From Campylobacteraceae bacterium (lineage in GTDB: Bacteria; Campylobacterota; Campylobacteria; Campylobacterales; Sulfurovaceae), in the NCBI GenBank assembly GCA_026985495.1, contig JALSQJ010000079.1:1-14314 (forward strand): a stretch of DNA of 14,314 nt. The letters run 5' to 3'. Positions 7,627 to 14,314 of this stretch are shown here, piece after piece. The position numbers were made by a program, and so were the translations under genes. Position 1 is the first letter of the stretch; every line of letters starts with the position of its first letter. The notes under the pieces are model-generated. The model searched no databases. It was not told the origin of the DNA and saw nothing but the letters and a program-made list of their open reading frames with translations.

Positions 7627-7680
7627 TTTTTACATACCAAAAGCATATCATAAACTAAAGATTAATCAGATTAAAGACTC

Positions 7681-10600
7681 TTATCTCTTCTCAACCCTAT
7701 ATAAAACAGCATACATCAAGGGAACAAAATAGAGATTTAACACGGTTGCCCATGCAATTCCAAATCCAAGACTTATTGCCATTGGTTGTAAAATAAGAGC
7801 CTGTCCAGATGCAAAGAACATCAAAGAGCTAAGCCCTAAAACAGTTGTAACAGAGGTTAAAATAATTGGTCGTAAACGCTGACTAGCATACTCTAAAATC
7901 TCATCTATAGTATTAGCTTTTCGTACAAACTCTAACATAATAAGACCATCATTTACCACAACACCTGCTAAACCTACAATACCCATTGCACCAGTCATGC
8001 TAAGGTTTAAACCCATCAGTTTTGTACCTACCAACACTCCTAAAAGAGAGAGAGGAATGATTGACAAAATAATGAGAGGTTGAACAAATGAGTTGAACAT
8101 CCAAACCAAAGTAATAAAGATTAAAAATGCAGCAATCATAGAGGCTTGGAGTATCTCTCTAATAATCTTATCATTTGCTTTTTTCTCACCTTTTATAATG
8201 ACCTTTACCCCACTCTCTCTAATCTTATCTAGTAGAGGTTTTAACTTTTTCATAACCTCTTCTGGTACAATTATACTCTTATCAACAGATGCATAGAGTG
8301 AATTTACACGTATTGAATCCTCTTTAAAGATTTGTACAAAACTCTTTTGATAATAGAAATCACAAACATCTTTGATTGCAACCACTCTCCCCTCTGGTGT
8401 GGTTATTTTAAAATTTTCTATAGTATCTTTACTATCTTTATATTTATCTTCTACCTTAACACGCAAAAGCCCATCTTTGTTAAATATTTTGCTATACTCT
8501 GCTTTAAAAAATGAACCACGAAGTGCTTGAGTTATAATATTTTCATTAAGCCCCAACAACTGCCCATACTCATTAACTCTAAGCTTTAACTCTCGTTCAC
8601 CCTCTGTAGCATTGTCTCCTATATCATGTACCCCTTTTATAGTTGCTAACTCTTTTTTGACTTTAGATAAAGCTTCTAAAACTCGCTTTTGAATAGGGTC
8701 TGAAAAACCTATTTCAACATCATTTCCCACCATTCCTGTCTGTTGAGCATAGATATTAAACTCTTCAAAGACTCTATTACCATGCTCATCTTTAAGCTCA
8801 CGCATCTTCTCTAAAATATCCTCTTGCACCTCTTTAGTAATGGTCTGTGCCGATTTATCTCGAATCATATCGTGACTATCATACTCAACAGAGAAGATAG
8901 GGTTAATATATTTATCAAAAAAGTTCTCTGGTGCTCGTTCATGTAGATTTATAAAGATATGAAAAAGGTTATCTCCTGTATCAAAGGTTTTGTCTGGATT
9001 CATCTTAAATCCAATAACAGAAGTTACTGAATCTACCTCTTTTTTATCAAGATATTTTAGCAACTCTTGCTCTATTTGAGTAACATACTGCTCGGTATCA
9101 GTTAGAGAGTTGTTGATGTTGACTTTACCATTCAAATATATCTGTTGCACATCAAACTCTGGCATAAGTTGAAACTTTGTTACCTTTTCCATAGCAACTG
9201 TACCTACCATAATCAACGAAACTAAAAGAGTTAAAGAGATAATCTTAAACCGTAATAACTTCTCTAAAATAGTACGATATATGGCTTTTAATACTCTCCA
9301 GAATTGACTCTCTTCTTGTTGTATCTTATCTATTTTTCCAATAGAGAAGAACTCTTTAGCGTGAAGTGGTAAAAAGTAGAAAGCTTCAAAGAGTGAACTT
9401 AAAAGTAGTATAGATATCATAATAGGCAAAATTTTAATAAACATTCCCATCTTACCTGTCATAATAAGCAACGGTAAAAAGGCAAATACAGTTGTAAGTG
9501 TTGCTGTTAAAATGGCAGGGAACATCTCTACTGCTCCATCAATAGATGCCTCTCTTGGAGCTTTTCCCATCTCAATATGTCGGTAGATATTCTCAGCAAC
9601 AACAATTGCTTCATCAACTAACATTCCAAGAGCTATTAACGCACCCATAAGTGACAACATATTTATGCTCTCCCCCATCATCTCGGCACTAATTAGAGTA
9701 ATCATAAATGATGCTGGAATTCCAAGTCCAACCACAAAAGCGATACGAACATTAAGCGAAAGAAGCAGTGCTAACATTACTAGTATAAGCCCAAATATAA
9801 TATTTGATGAGACTAAGTTAAGCCTATTTTTAATCCAGATAGAGGTATCGGTATAGACTTCAAAAGTTAATCTACCCTTGTATTTGTTATTATACTCCTT
9901 TAATACCTCTCTCACCTCTTTTGCTAACTCAATAGCATTTCCATCTTTTGTCTTTTTAATATCTAATGATATATTTGGTTTAGAGTTAAAGTGTGATAGT
10001 TGCAAAGGTTCAGCTAAACCTACTTTTACCGAAGCTATATCTTGCAGATAGAACCGTTTTCCATTAACAGAGAGTAGTGTCTTCTCTAACTTTTTTTTAC
10101 TCTTTTCACCATTAATAGTTGAGATGTAAAGATGCTCCCCTTTTGCCTTAACTGTACCTATAGGAAAAATAGAAGAGAGTGATGAGATAGCACCATAAAC
10201 AGCTGATTTAGAGAGACCATAAGCATCTATTTTGGCTTGATTTAAGGTAATAAGTATCTCCTCATCAGACTCACCACGCACTAAAATATCGGCTAAATCT
10301 GGTATGAGCATTAACCTATCTTTTAAATCGTTAGCTCCATCAACCAACTCTTTTATAGTGTGACCACCTGCAACAGCTACTAATACTAAAGGAAAGGTAT
10401 GCACCTTTATCTGTGCTAATGGTTCATCCATATCACTTGGTAGGTCTCGTCTATTTTTAGAGATAATATCTTTAACATCAGCCAAAATAGCTTGATTGTC
10501 ACTGTTAGGGAGTATCTCTGCTTTAATAGTAAAAAACCCATTTTGAATAGTGCTATATACCGTCTCTATCTCTGAAATTGTCTTTAAATCATCTTCAATA

Positions 10601-10803
10601 CTCTGAACTGCAAGTCTATCCAATAGATCAGCACTTGCCCCTGCATAGGCTCCATTAATTACTATCTCATCTAATTCAGATGGAGGGAATATCTCTTTAG
10701 GAATAGCCTGATAGGCAAAAATAGACATCACTATCATTAACACCATGATAAGGTGATTAAGAACAGGTCGGTCTATAGCAAACTCTAAAAACTTTCTAAT
10801 CAT
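7681..10803 (-). CDS. RND-family transporter permease
   Basis: This 1040-residue inner-membrane protein has the full RND plan: TM1 at about 12-32, a large periplasmic loop to 330, TM2-6 at about 333-480, TM7 near 520-540, a second periplasmic loop, and TM8-12 to the C terminus. TM4 carries GMLVDEAIVVAEN (D397, E398), where AcrB has two aspartates in its proton relay. TM10 reads GVVVNDGLIMLEF, with D952 near where AcrB has its lysine. The sequence is nearer to the AcrB/HAE-1-like or uncharacterised RND groups than to SecD/F or MmpL. No membrane-fusion protein or outer-membrane factor gene adjoins it, so substrate and partners are unknown. Its ATG lies inside the end of the ftsL-like gene (8-base overlap). 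Confidence 0.9.
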   Translation of the reverse strand: MIRKFLEFAIDRPVLNHLIMVLMIVMSIFAYQAIPKEIFPPSELDEIVINGAYAGASADLLDRLAVQSIEDDLKTISEIETVYSTIQNGFFTIKAEILPNSDNQAILADVKDIISKNRRDLPSDMDEPLAQIKVHTFPLVLVAVAGGHTIKELVDGANDLKDRLMLIPDLADILVRGESDEEILITLNQAKIDAYGLSKSAVYGAISSLSSIFPIGTVKAKGEHLYISTINGEKSKKKLEKTLLSVNGKRFYLQDIASVKVGLAEPLQLSHFNSKPNISLDIKKTKDGNAIELAKEVREVLKEYNNKYKGRLTFEVYTDTSIWIKNRLNLVSSNIIFGLILVMLALLLSLNVRIAFVVGLGIPASFMITLISAEMMGESINMLSLMGALIALGMLVDEAIVVAENIYRHIEMGKAPREASIDGAVEMFPAILTATLTTVFAFLPLLIMTGKMGMFIKILPIMISILLLSSLFEAFYFLPLHAKEFFSIGKIDKIQQEESQFWRVLKAIYRTILEKLLRFKIISLTLLVSLIMVGTVAMEKVTKFQLMPEFDVQQIYLNGKVNINNSLTDTEQYVTQIEQELLKYLDKKEVDSVTSVIGFKMNPDKTFDTGDNLFHIFINLHERAPENFFDKYINPIFSVEYDSHDMIRDKSAQTITKEVQEDILEKMRELKDEHGNRVFEEFNIYAQQTGMVGNDVEIGFSDPIQKRVLEALSKVKKELATIKGVHDIGDNATEGERELKLRVNEYGQLLGLNENIITQALRGSFFKAEYSKIFNKDGLLRVKVEDKYKDSKDTIENFKITTPEGRVVAIKDVCDFYYQKSFVQIFKEDSIRVNSLYASVDKSIIVPEEVMKKLKPLLDKIRESGVKVIIKGEKKANDKIIREILQASMIAAFLIFITLVWMFNSFVQPLIILSIIPLSLLGVLVGTKLMGLNLSMTGAMGIVGLAGVVVNDGLIMLEFVRKANTIDEILEYASQRLRPIILTSVTTVLGLSSLMFFASGQALILQPMAISLGFGIAWATVLNLYFVPLMYAVLYRVEKR

Positions 10804-11035
10804 TATAGAGATTCTCTTTGGCGTAGATATTCTCTAACTTATTTTTAATAATCTCCTGCTCCTCTTGAAGTATTACTTTTACCTTGTTAAGATGTGCCAA
10901 CTCTCGACTTTTATAGTAGATTTGATTATCTAAGTAGATATTTGGTAACGTTAAAAGTAGTACCAATAGAGTTAGTGATATAGTAATAAGTATCATGCTT
11001 GTTGTTACACCATTCTCTTCTATTTTTGGCTTCAT
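10796..11035 (-). CDS. ftsL: FtsL-like bitopic division protein
   Basis: This small 79-residue protein has a short cytoplasmic N terminus (1-11), one membrane helix at about 12-34 (SMILITISLTLLVLLLTL), and a periplasmic helix rich in Glu, Lys and Leu that can form a coiled coil (40-75). This is the FtsL/DivIC plan. FtsL pairs with FtsB to activate the septal peptidoglycan synthase FtsW-FtsI. The main evidence is position: the gene starts on the rsmH stop codon (TAATG), and ftsL follows rsmH in many bacteria. Sequence identity among FtsL proteins is too low for a direct call. In the usual dcw cluster ftsI would follow; here an RND gene follows instead. Confidence 0.72.
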   Translation of the reverse strand: MKPKIEENGVTTSMILITISLTLLVLLLTLPNIYLDNQIYYKSRELAHLNKVKVILQEEQEIIKNKLENIYAKENLYND

Positions 11036-11973
11036 TATAGTTTATCTCCTTTAAAAATAAATGTTCTAAGTTTTGCAGAGCGTGAACGAGCATTAATTTT
11101 TAGCTCTTTTTTTGTTGCAACAATGGGTTTACGAACCAACATTTTCCCCAACTGATGGTTTTTCCCACAACTGCAACGCATCGCTTGAGCATCACATATA
11201 CATGCTGTTGCCCACTTTTTATAACGCTTTTTTACCAAACGGTCTTCTAATGAATGGAAGGTAATAAGTGAGACAATAGTATCTTTTAAATCCCCTGCTC
11301 TAAACTTCTCCTCAAGTGTATCTAAGAGACTCTCTATCTCCCCTAGTTCATTATTTACCTCTATACGAATACCTTGAAATGACAATGTAGCAGGGTGAAT
11401 TTTACCCCCCTTTGGAGCAACAGTTAAAATAATCTCTGCCAACTCTTTTCCACTCTCAATAGGCTTTATAGCTCTTGCCTGAACAATAGCAGATGCCACT
11501 TTTTTATAGGAGCGTACCTCTCCATAGTGATTTAATATATACTCTAACCTCTCTTGTGAGTACTCATTTACTACCTCATAAGCAGATAATTTTGCTGTTG
11601 TATCCATTCTCATATCAAGTACTTCACTATCAAAAGAGAACCCTCTATCCATCTTATCAAGTTGCAAAGAGGAGACTCCAAAGTCAGCTAAAAGAGCTAC
11701 AATAGGTTGCTCTTTTAGTGTTGGTAATATATTTGCAAATGTTCCTTTGTAGAGTATTGAACGCTCTTTAAAAGGTTCAAGTCGCTCTTTTGAAAATGCT
11801 AAAGCTTCACTATCTCGGTCTATGCCGATATGTTTTATATGTTTATACTTCTCTAACATAGCTTCTGAATGACCAGCATACCCCAATGTACAGTCAATAA
11901 AATAACCCTCTTGTATGGTAGAAAATCCATCTAAAACTTCATCTAATAACACAGGAATATGTGGTACATTCAT
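11035..11973 (-). CDS. rsmH: 16S rRNA (cytosine1402-N4)-methyltransferase RsmH
   Basis: RsmH (MraW) uses S-adenosylmethionine to methylate N4 of C1402 in the ribosomal P site. Visible family motifs are HIPVLLDEVL at 5-14, the SAM loop TLGYAGHSEAML at 29-40 (usually GRGGHS), IDRD at 51-54, ADFGVSSLQLD at 96-106, RGFSF at 110-114, HPATLSFQGIRIEVNNEL at 193-210 and ITFHSLEDRLVK at 237-248. A C-terminal CxC-x6-CxC-x3-H cluster (C258, C260, C267, C269, H273) resembles the cysteine-rich insert of several non-enteric RsmH proteins. The length of 312 is normal. The ATG at 11973 has AAAAAGG upstream and an extended -10 at 12007-12015. It is the first gene of the minus-strand series. Confidence 0.96.
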   Translation of the reverse strand: MNVPHIPVLLDEVLDGFSTIQEGYFIDCTLGYAGHSEAMLEKYKHIKHIGIDRDSEALAFSKERLEPFKERSILYKGTFANILPTLKEQPIVALLADFGVSSLQLDKMDRGFSFDSEVLDMRMDTTAKLSAYEVVNEYSQERLEYILNHYGEVRSYKKVASAIVQARAIKPIESGKELAEIILTVAPKGGKIHPATLSFQGIRIEVNNELGEIESLLDTLEEKFRAGDLKDTIVSLITFHSLEDRLVKKRYKKWATACICDAQAMRCSCGKNHQLGKMLVRKPIVATKKELKINARSRSAKLRTFIFKGDKL

Positions 11974-12006
11974 TAAAAACCTTTTTTAACTATTTTTATT
12001 TTTGAT

Positions 12007-12015
12007 ATAATAACA
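12007..12015 (-). promoter_or_regulatory. rsmH promoter (extended -10)
   Basis: On the minus strand TG-T-TATTAT, preceded by a T run, forms an extended -10 element. The predicted transcription start is near 12000, giving a leader of about 27 bases before the rsmH ATG with the AAAAAGG ribosome binding site inside it. T-rich tracts with no clear -35 are typical of sigma-70 promoters in Campylobacterota. Confidence 0.5.
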
Positions 12016-12044
12016 AAAATTATTATGGATTAGATTTATTAATC

Positions 12045-12058
12045 TTGACATAAATCAA
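12045..12058 (+). promoter_or_regulatory. FNR/CRP-family operator
   Basis: TTGAC-ATAA-ATCAA matches the FNR-type consensus TTGAT-n4-ATCAA at nine of ten positions, and the dyad extends one base further on each side (CTTGAC/ATCAAG). Its centre (12051.5) is exactly 41.5 bases upstream of the start predicted from the TATAAT at 12081-12086, the classic class II activation position. It suggests that an FNR/CRP-family regulator switches on the fmdE-like/nspC operon. The match and spacing are read directly; the identity of the regulator is inference. Confidence 0.6.
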
Positions 12059-12060
12059 GG

Positions 12061-12110
12061 TAAAGCCTTAAACTTTATTCTATAATCACAAAATTTTGCT
12101 TAAGGCTTTA
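12061..12110 (+). repeat. 11-base perfect inverted repeat flanking the -10
   Basis: TAAAGCCTTAA (12061-12071) and TTAAGGCTTTA (12100-12110) are exact reverse complements separated by 28 bases. The upstream arm covers about -32 to -22 and the downstream arm about +8 to +18 of the predicted promoter. The downstream arm contains the TAAGG ribosome binding site of the next gene, seven bases before its ATG. It may be a paired repressor operator, or an RNA hairpin if transcription ever starts upstream. Confidence 0.6.
12081..12086 (+). promoter_or_regulatory. -10 element of the fmdE-like/nspC operon
   Basis: A perfect TATAAT sits 27 bases before the ATG at 12113, with predicted start of transcription near 12093. 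No good -35 is found at the normal distance: a TTGACA at 12045-12050 is 30 bases away and belongs to the FNR-type box. Lack of a -35 fits a promoter that needs an activator. Confidence 0.6.
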
Positions 12111-12112
12111 AC

Positions 12113-12718
12113 ATGATTATAAACTATCCTACTTTTTTCAAAACTAGACCTACCATTACACTTATTGACCCACTTCAAAAATTTCTTGGTGTTTTTCAAG
12201 ATGGTATTGTAGAATATACCTATTTAGATGCTGTCAAACTTGCTGGTCACTCATGCCCAACAGTTACAGGTGCATACCTAATGACACTCAAAGGTCTAAA
12301 AGCACTCTACAAAGATGAGTTACCTATAAGAGGTGAGATAAAAGTTGAGTTTAGCCATAGTGAAGATGAGGGAGTAACTGGAGTCATATCTAATGTTATA
12401 ACTCTTATTACAGGTGCAACAAAGAGTACAGGCTTCAAGGGTATTCAAGGAAAATTTGCAAGAGATAACCTACTTGAGTATAATGCTGATTTTGAGGGAA
12501 TAGTAAAGTTTACAAGAGAAGATACCAATAGTTCAGTAATCGTCACTTACAACCCAAACTCCATTCCTGCTAATCCAAAACAGCAAGAGCTTATGGGTAA
12601 AATTTTAAGAGGTGAAGCAAACGAATCTGAAGAGATAGACTTTGAGGTTCTTTGGCAACAGAGAGTTGAGAAGATTTTTAATCATGTTGGTGAGGTTATT
12701 GAAGTTAAAGAGGGGTAG
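12113..12718 (+). CDS. FmdE-family protein
   Basis: This 201-residue soluble protein resembles the FmdE (formylmethanofuran dehydrogenase subunit E-like) family. GHSCPTVTGAYL at 45-56 corresponds to the family's GHxCPxxxxG metal site. The segment VISNVITLITGAT...GKFARDNLLEYN at 91-124 matches the second family block, in which a cysteine pair and GKGNL-type motif usually occur. Here C48 is the only cysteine in the protein and the C-terminal zinc-finger module of many FmdE proteins is absent. The start ATG has TAAGG seven bases upstream. It is read from an FNR-type promoter and its TAG overlaps the nspC GTG start (TAGTG). Role unknown: FmdE-like proteins occur widely outside methanogens, so a link to formylmethanofuran is not implied. 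Confidence 0.7.
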   Translation: MIINYPTFFKTRPTITLIDPLQKFLGVFQDGIVEYTYLDAVKLAGHSCPTVTGAYLMTLKGLKALYKDELPIRGEIKVEFSHSEDEGVTGVISNVITLITGATKSTGFKGIQGKFARDNLLEYNADFEGIVKFTREDTNSSVIVTYNPNSIPANPKQQELMGKILRGEANESEEIDFEVLWQQRVEKIFNHVGEVIEVKEG

Positions 12719-13878
12719 TGTATAATTATGAAAAAATAGAGTTTATAATGAGAACCCCATACTGGTTACTAGAAGAGGAGCTACTAGAAGAGAACCTAAA
12801 GATACTAGCCTATATAAAAAAAGAGACTGGCATAAAAATCCTTTTAGCACTTAAAGGGTATGCTCTTTGGAAGAGCTTTCCTTTAGTATCAAAATATCTT
12901 GATGGGTGTTGTGCTTCTGGTCTTCATGAAGCTACTCTCTCTAATGAAGAGTTTAAAAAAGAGACACACACCTACAGCCCTGCTTTTAAAGAGGAGGATA
13001 TTGAAAAGATAGCAACCATCTCAAACCATTTGGTTTTTAACTCCCCTACTCAATACCAACGCTTTAAAGCCTTAGCAAAAGAGCATAATCCAAATATCTC
13101 ACTTGGATTGCGTGTAAATCCTGAATATTCAGAGTCACCTGTAGAGCTATATAACCCTTGTGGAGTCTATTCTCGGTTAGGAACAACTATTAATAATTTT
13201 GATAAATTACTTAAAAGTGAAATAGGTAGAGAGATTGAAGGGTTACACTTTCACGCCCTTTGTGAACAAGATAGTATGGCACTTGAAAATGTTCTAAATG
13301 CCTTTGAAGAGAAGTTCGGTAAATTTCTACCCTCTCTAAAATGGGTAAACTTTGGAGGTGGACACCACATTACAAAAAAAGGTTACAATCAAGAGCTACT
13401 TATTAAAATAGTTAATGAGTTTAGAAAAAAATATCCACATTTAGAGGTTTACCTAGAGTTAGGAGAAGCTGTTGGTTGGGAGACAGGAACACTTGTAACA
13501 TCGGTAGTTGATATTCTCCATAATGGTATAGATATTGCCATTTTAGATATATCAGCAGAGGCACATATGCCAGATACTATCATTATGCCATATCGTGCTA
13601 AAGTTAGAGGAGCAGATAATCCAAATAAAAAAGCTTTCACCTATAGATTAGGAGGAAATAGTTGTCTAGCAGGTGATATTATGGGAGACTACTCTTTTGA
13701 TAAACCTCTAAAAGTAGGAGACAAAATCATCTTTGAAGACCAAATACACTACACAATGGTTAAGGCTACTACTTTTAATGGAGTAGCCCTACCCTCTATT
13801 GCCATTAAACATTTAGATGGCAAAGTTGAAGTAGTTAGAGAGTTTGGATATGAAGAGTTTAAGAGTAGATTGTCTTAG
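12718..13878 (+). CDS. nspC: carboxynorspermidine/carboxyspermidine decarboxylase
   Basis: NspC is a PLP-dependent decarboxylase that turns carboxyspermidine (or carboxynorspermidine) into spermidine (or norspermidine), in the cytoplasm. In Campylobacterota it completes the route that replaces the S-adenosylmethionine-decarboxylase pathway. Visible marks are LLALKGYALW at 42-51 with PLP lysine K46, THTYSPAF at 83-90, LHFHALCEQD at 176-185, NFGGGHHITKKGY at 211-223, LELGEAVGWETG at 246-257, EAHMPDTIIMPY at 281-292 and GGNSCLAGD at 312-320. The GTG at 12718 is chosen because it overlaps the upstream stop, has GAGG nearby, and gives an N terminus with YEKI as I recall in the C. jejuni enzyme. 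ATG at 12748 (376 residues) is the alternative. The partner dehydrogenase is not in the window. Confidence 0.94.
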   Translation: MYNYEKIEFIMRTPYWLLEEELLEENLKILAYIKKETGIKILLALKGYALWKSFPLVSKYLDGCCASGLHEATLSNEEFKKETHTYSPAFKEEDIEKIATISNHLVFNSPTQYQRFKALAKEHNPNISLGLRVNPEYSESPVELYNPCGVYSRLGTTINNFDKLLKSEIGREIEGLHFHALCEQDSMALENVLNAFEEKFGKFLPSLKWVNFGGGHHITKKGYNQELLIKIVNEFRKKYPHLEVYLELGEAVGWETGTLVTSVVDILHNGIDIAILDISAEAHMPDTIIMPYRAKVRGADNPNKKAFTYRLGGNSCLAGDIMGDYSFDKPLKVGDKIIFEDQIHYTMVKATTFNGVALPSIAIKHLDGKVEVVREFGYEEFKSRLS

Positions 13879-13997
13879 GTTAACCCTTTCAACTAATTTC
13901 TATAGATATAGGAAAGCTCTCTGTCTCTAAAGAGGATTAATGAGAATATATGCTGAAAAAAGATATGATTTTATCTAAATAAATTTTCTAAAAGACA

Positions 13998-14120
13998 TTA
14001 TTTAAAAAGAAAAAGTAATGTTTCATAATCTTCATCTTCCATAAATACTTTTGAATGGTTTACCCCTCTGTTAATAACATGATGATAACCTGCTAGGTCT
14101 ATTCTTTGTTTTCTTGGCAT
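13998..14120 (-). pseudogene. truncated REP-associated (IS200/Y1-like) transposase, N-terminal stub
   Basis: The 40-residue frame starts MPRKQRIDLAGYHHVINRG and continues VNHSKVFMEDEDYETLLFLFK before TAA. This is the highly recognisable start of REP-associated tyrosine transposases (COG1943, Y1_Tnp). Complete members run to roughly 150-300 residues, with an HxH metal motif and a catalytic tyrosine; both are missing. Bases 13879-13997 do not restore a frame: only a few residues such as SAYILIN, faintly like the family's AYxLMxNH region, can be read in a shifted frame. The ATG keeps a good AAGGA and an extended -10. It is a remnant of a mobile element at the end of the nspC operon. Confidence 0.75.
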
Positions 14121-14313
14121 GGGGTATTCCTTTTTTTAAAGGTATTATAGCAGGAATTTGGTGGATATTCAACGTCTGACCCATATATAGACCGTAACCA
14201 ATCTCTGTCTCTATAGGCTCTATTTTATGCTTTAGATGGGCTTTGGCTACATCTAAGATTGCTTCACACTCTGCTTTATCTGCAAAGTTCTGTAAAAGTA
14301 AAAAACCATTACT
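14071..14313 (-). pseudogene. partial frame entering from the right edge, possibly broken phytanoyl-CoA-dioxygenase-like gene
   Basis: An open frame of 80 residues runs from the window edge to TAA at 14071. It begins SNGFLLLQNFADKAECEAIL and includes AKAHLKHKIEPIETEIGYG. The pattern of a GF/GY-L-L-x-x-F start, a helix with EC, then PIE-x-E-x-GY recalls the N terminus of bacterial PhyH-like (phytanoyl-CoA dioxygenase family) proteins, from memory and with low certainty. The last third has no such likeness: its final 50 bases overlap the transposase stub in another frame and the preceding codons contain that gene's promoter and leader. This suggests the host gene was cut by the element. The true start and any upstream neighbours lie outside the window. 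Confidence 0.35.
14144..14152 (-). promoter_or_regulatory. extended -10 promoter of the transposase stub
   Basis: TG-C-TATAAT on the minus strand is a perfect extended -10. It predicts a start near 14137 and a 17-base leader holding AAGGA about eight bases before the ATG at 14120. The stub may thus still be transcribed. Confidence 0.5.
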
Positions 14314-14314
14314 C

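Noticed and set aside
7662..7674. Palindrome TTAATC-A-GATTAA after the RND gene as a terminator
   Set aside because: The stem has too few GC pairs, the loop is one base, and no T run follows. It is probably chance.
12045..12086. TTGACA and TATAAT as a sigma-70 -35/-10 pair
   Set aside because: The spacer is 30 bases, far from 17. TTGACA is better explained as part of the FNR-type dyad.
12721..12726. TATAAT just before the inner ATG of nspC as a second promoter
   Set aside because: It lies inside the probable coding start, has no TGn extension or -35, and such hexamers are common in this AT-rich DNA.
13878..13885. GGTTAACC palindrome after the nspC stop
   Set aside because: It is eight bases with no loop and no T tract, so it is not a terminator and could be chance.
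13918..14213. 12-base direct repeat TCTCTGTCTCTA at 13918 and 14202 as a target-site duplication
   Set aside because: It is low-complexity CT sequence, and Y1-type transposases are not known to make target duplications.

Overview
The window looks like a chromosomal segment from a Campylobacterota bacterium, probably a free-living Sulfurovum- or Sulfurimonas-like lineage. The DNA is AT-rich and packed with short-overlap genes. The order nadK, recN, (insert), tatD, mltD, rlpA-type lipoprotein, kdsC matches what I remember of Campylobacter jejuni Cj0641 to Cj0647. A carboxy(nor)spermidine decarboxylase very like the C. jejuni enzyme is also present. The genus is an inference and was not tested.

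Bases 6 to 11973 hold twelve genes on the minus strand. In transcription order they are rsmH, an ftsL-like gene, an RND transporter gene, nadK, recN, two related LysM membrane-protein genes, tatD, a mltD-type lytic transglycosylase gene, a SPOR-domain lipoprotein gene, hisB and kdsC. Three junctions are one-base TAATG overlaps (rsmH/ftsL, nadK/recN, hisB/kdsC) and one is an eight-base overlap (ftsL/RND). The other gaps are 20 to 109 bases. The theme is envelope growth and division (FtsL-like, LysM pair, MltD, SPOR, KdsC), mixed with housekeeping (RsmH, NadK, RecN, TatD, HisB). No clear rho-independent terminator was seen, so large parts may be co-transcribed.

Bases 11974 to 12112 are a divergent control region. 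An extended -10 element serves rsmH. On the plus strand, a TATAAT has an FNR/CRP-type box (TTGAC-ATAA-ATCAA) centred exactly 41.5 bases before the predicted start of transcription. A perfect 11-base inverted repeat flanks that -10 and its downstream arm covers the ribosome binding site. This is the most distinctive signal in the window.

Bases 12113 to 13878 carry a two-gene plus-strand operon: an FmdE-family protein and NspC (last step of the carboxyspermidine route to spermidine), joined by a TAGTG overlap.

Bases 13879 to 14314 are a decayed end. They hold a 40-residue N-terminal stub of a REP-associated (IS200/Y1-like) transposase with its promoter and ribosome binding site. A second minus-strand reading frame enters from beyond the window and runs out of frame into that stub. 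It may be the start of a phytanoyl-CoA-dioxygenase-like gene broken by the element. I found no CRISPR array, RNA gene, prophage or obvious defence system.
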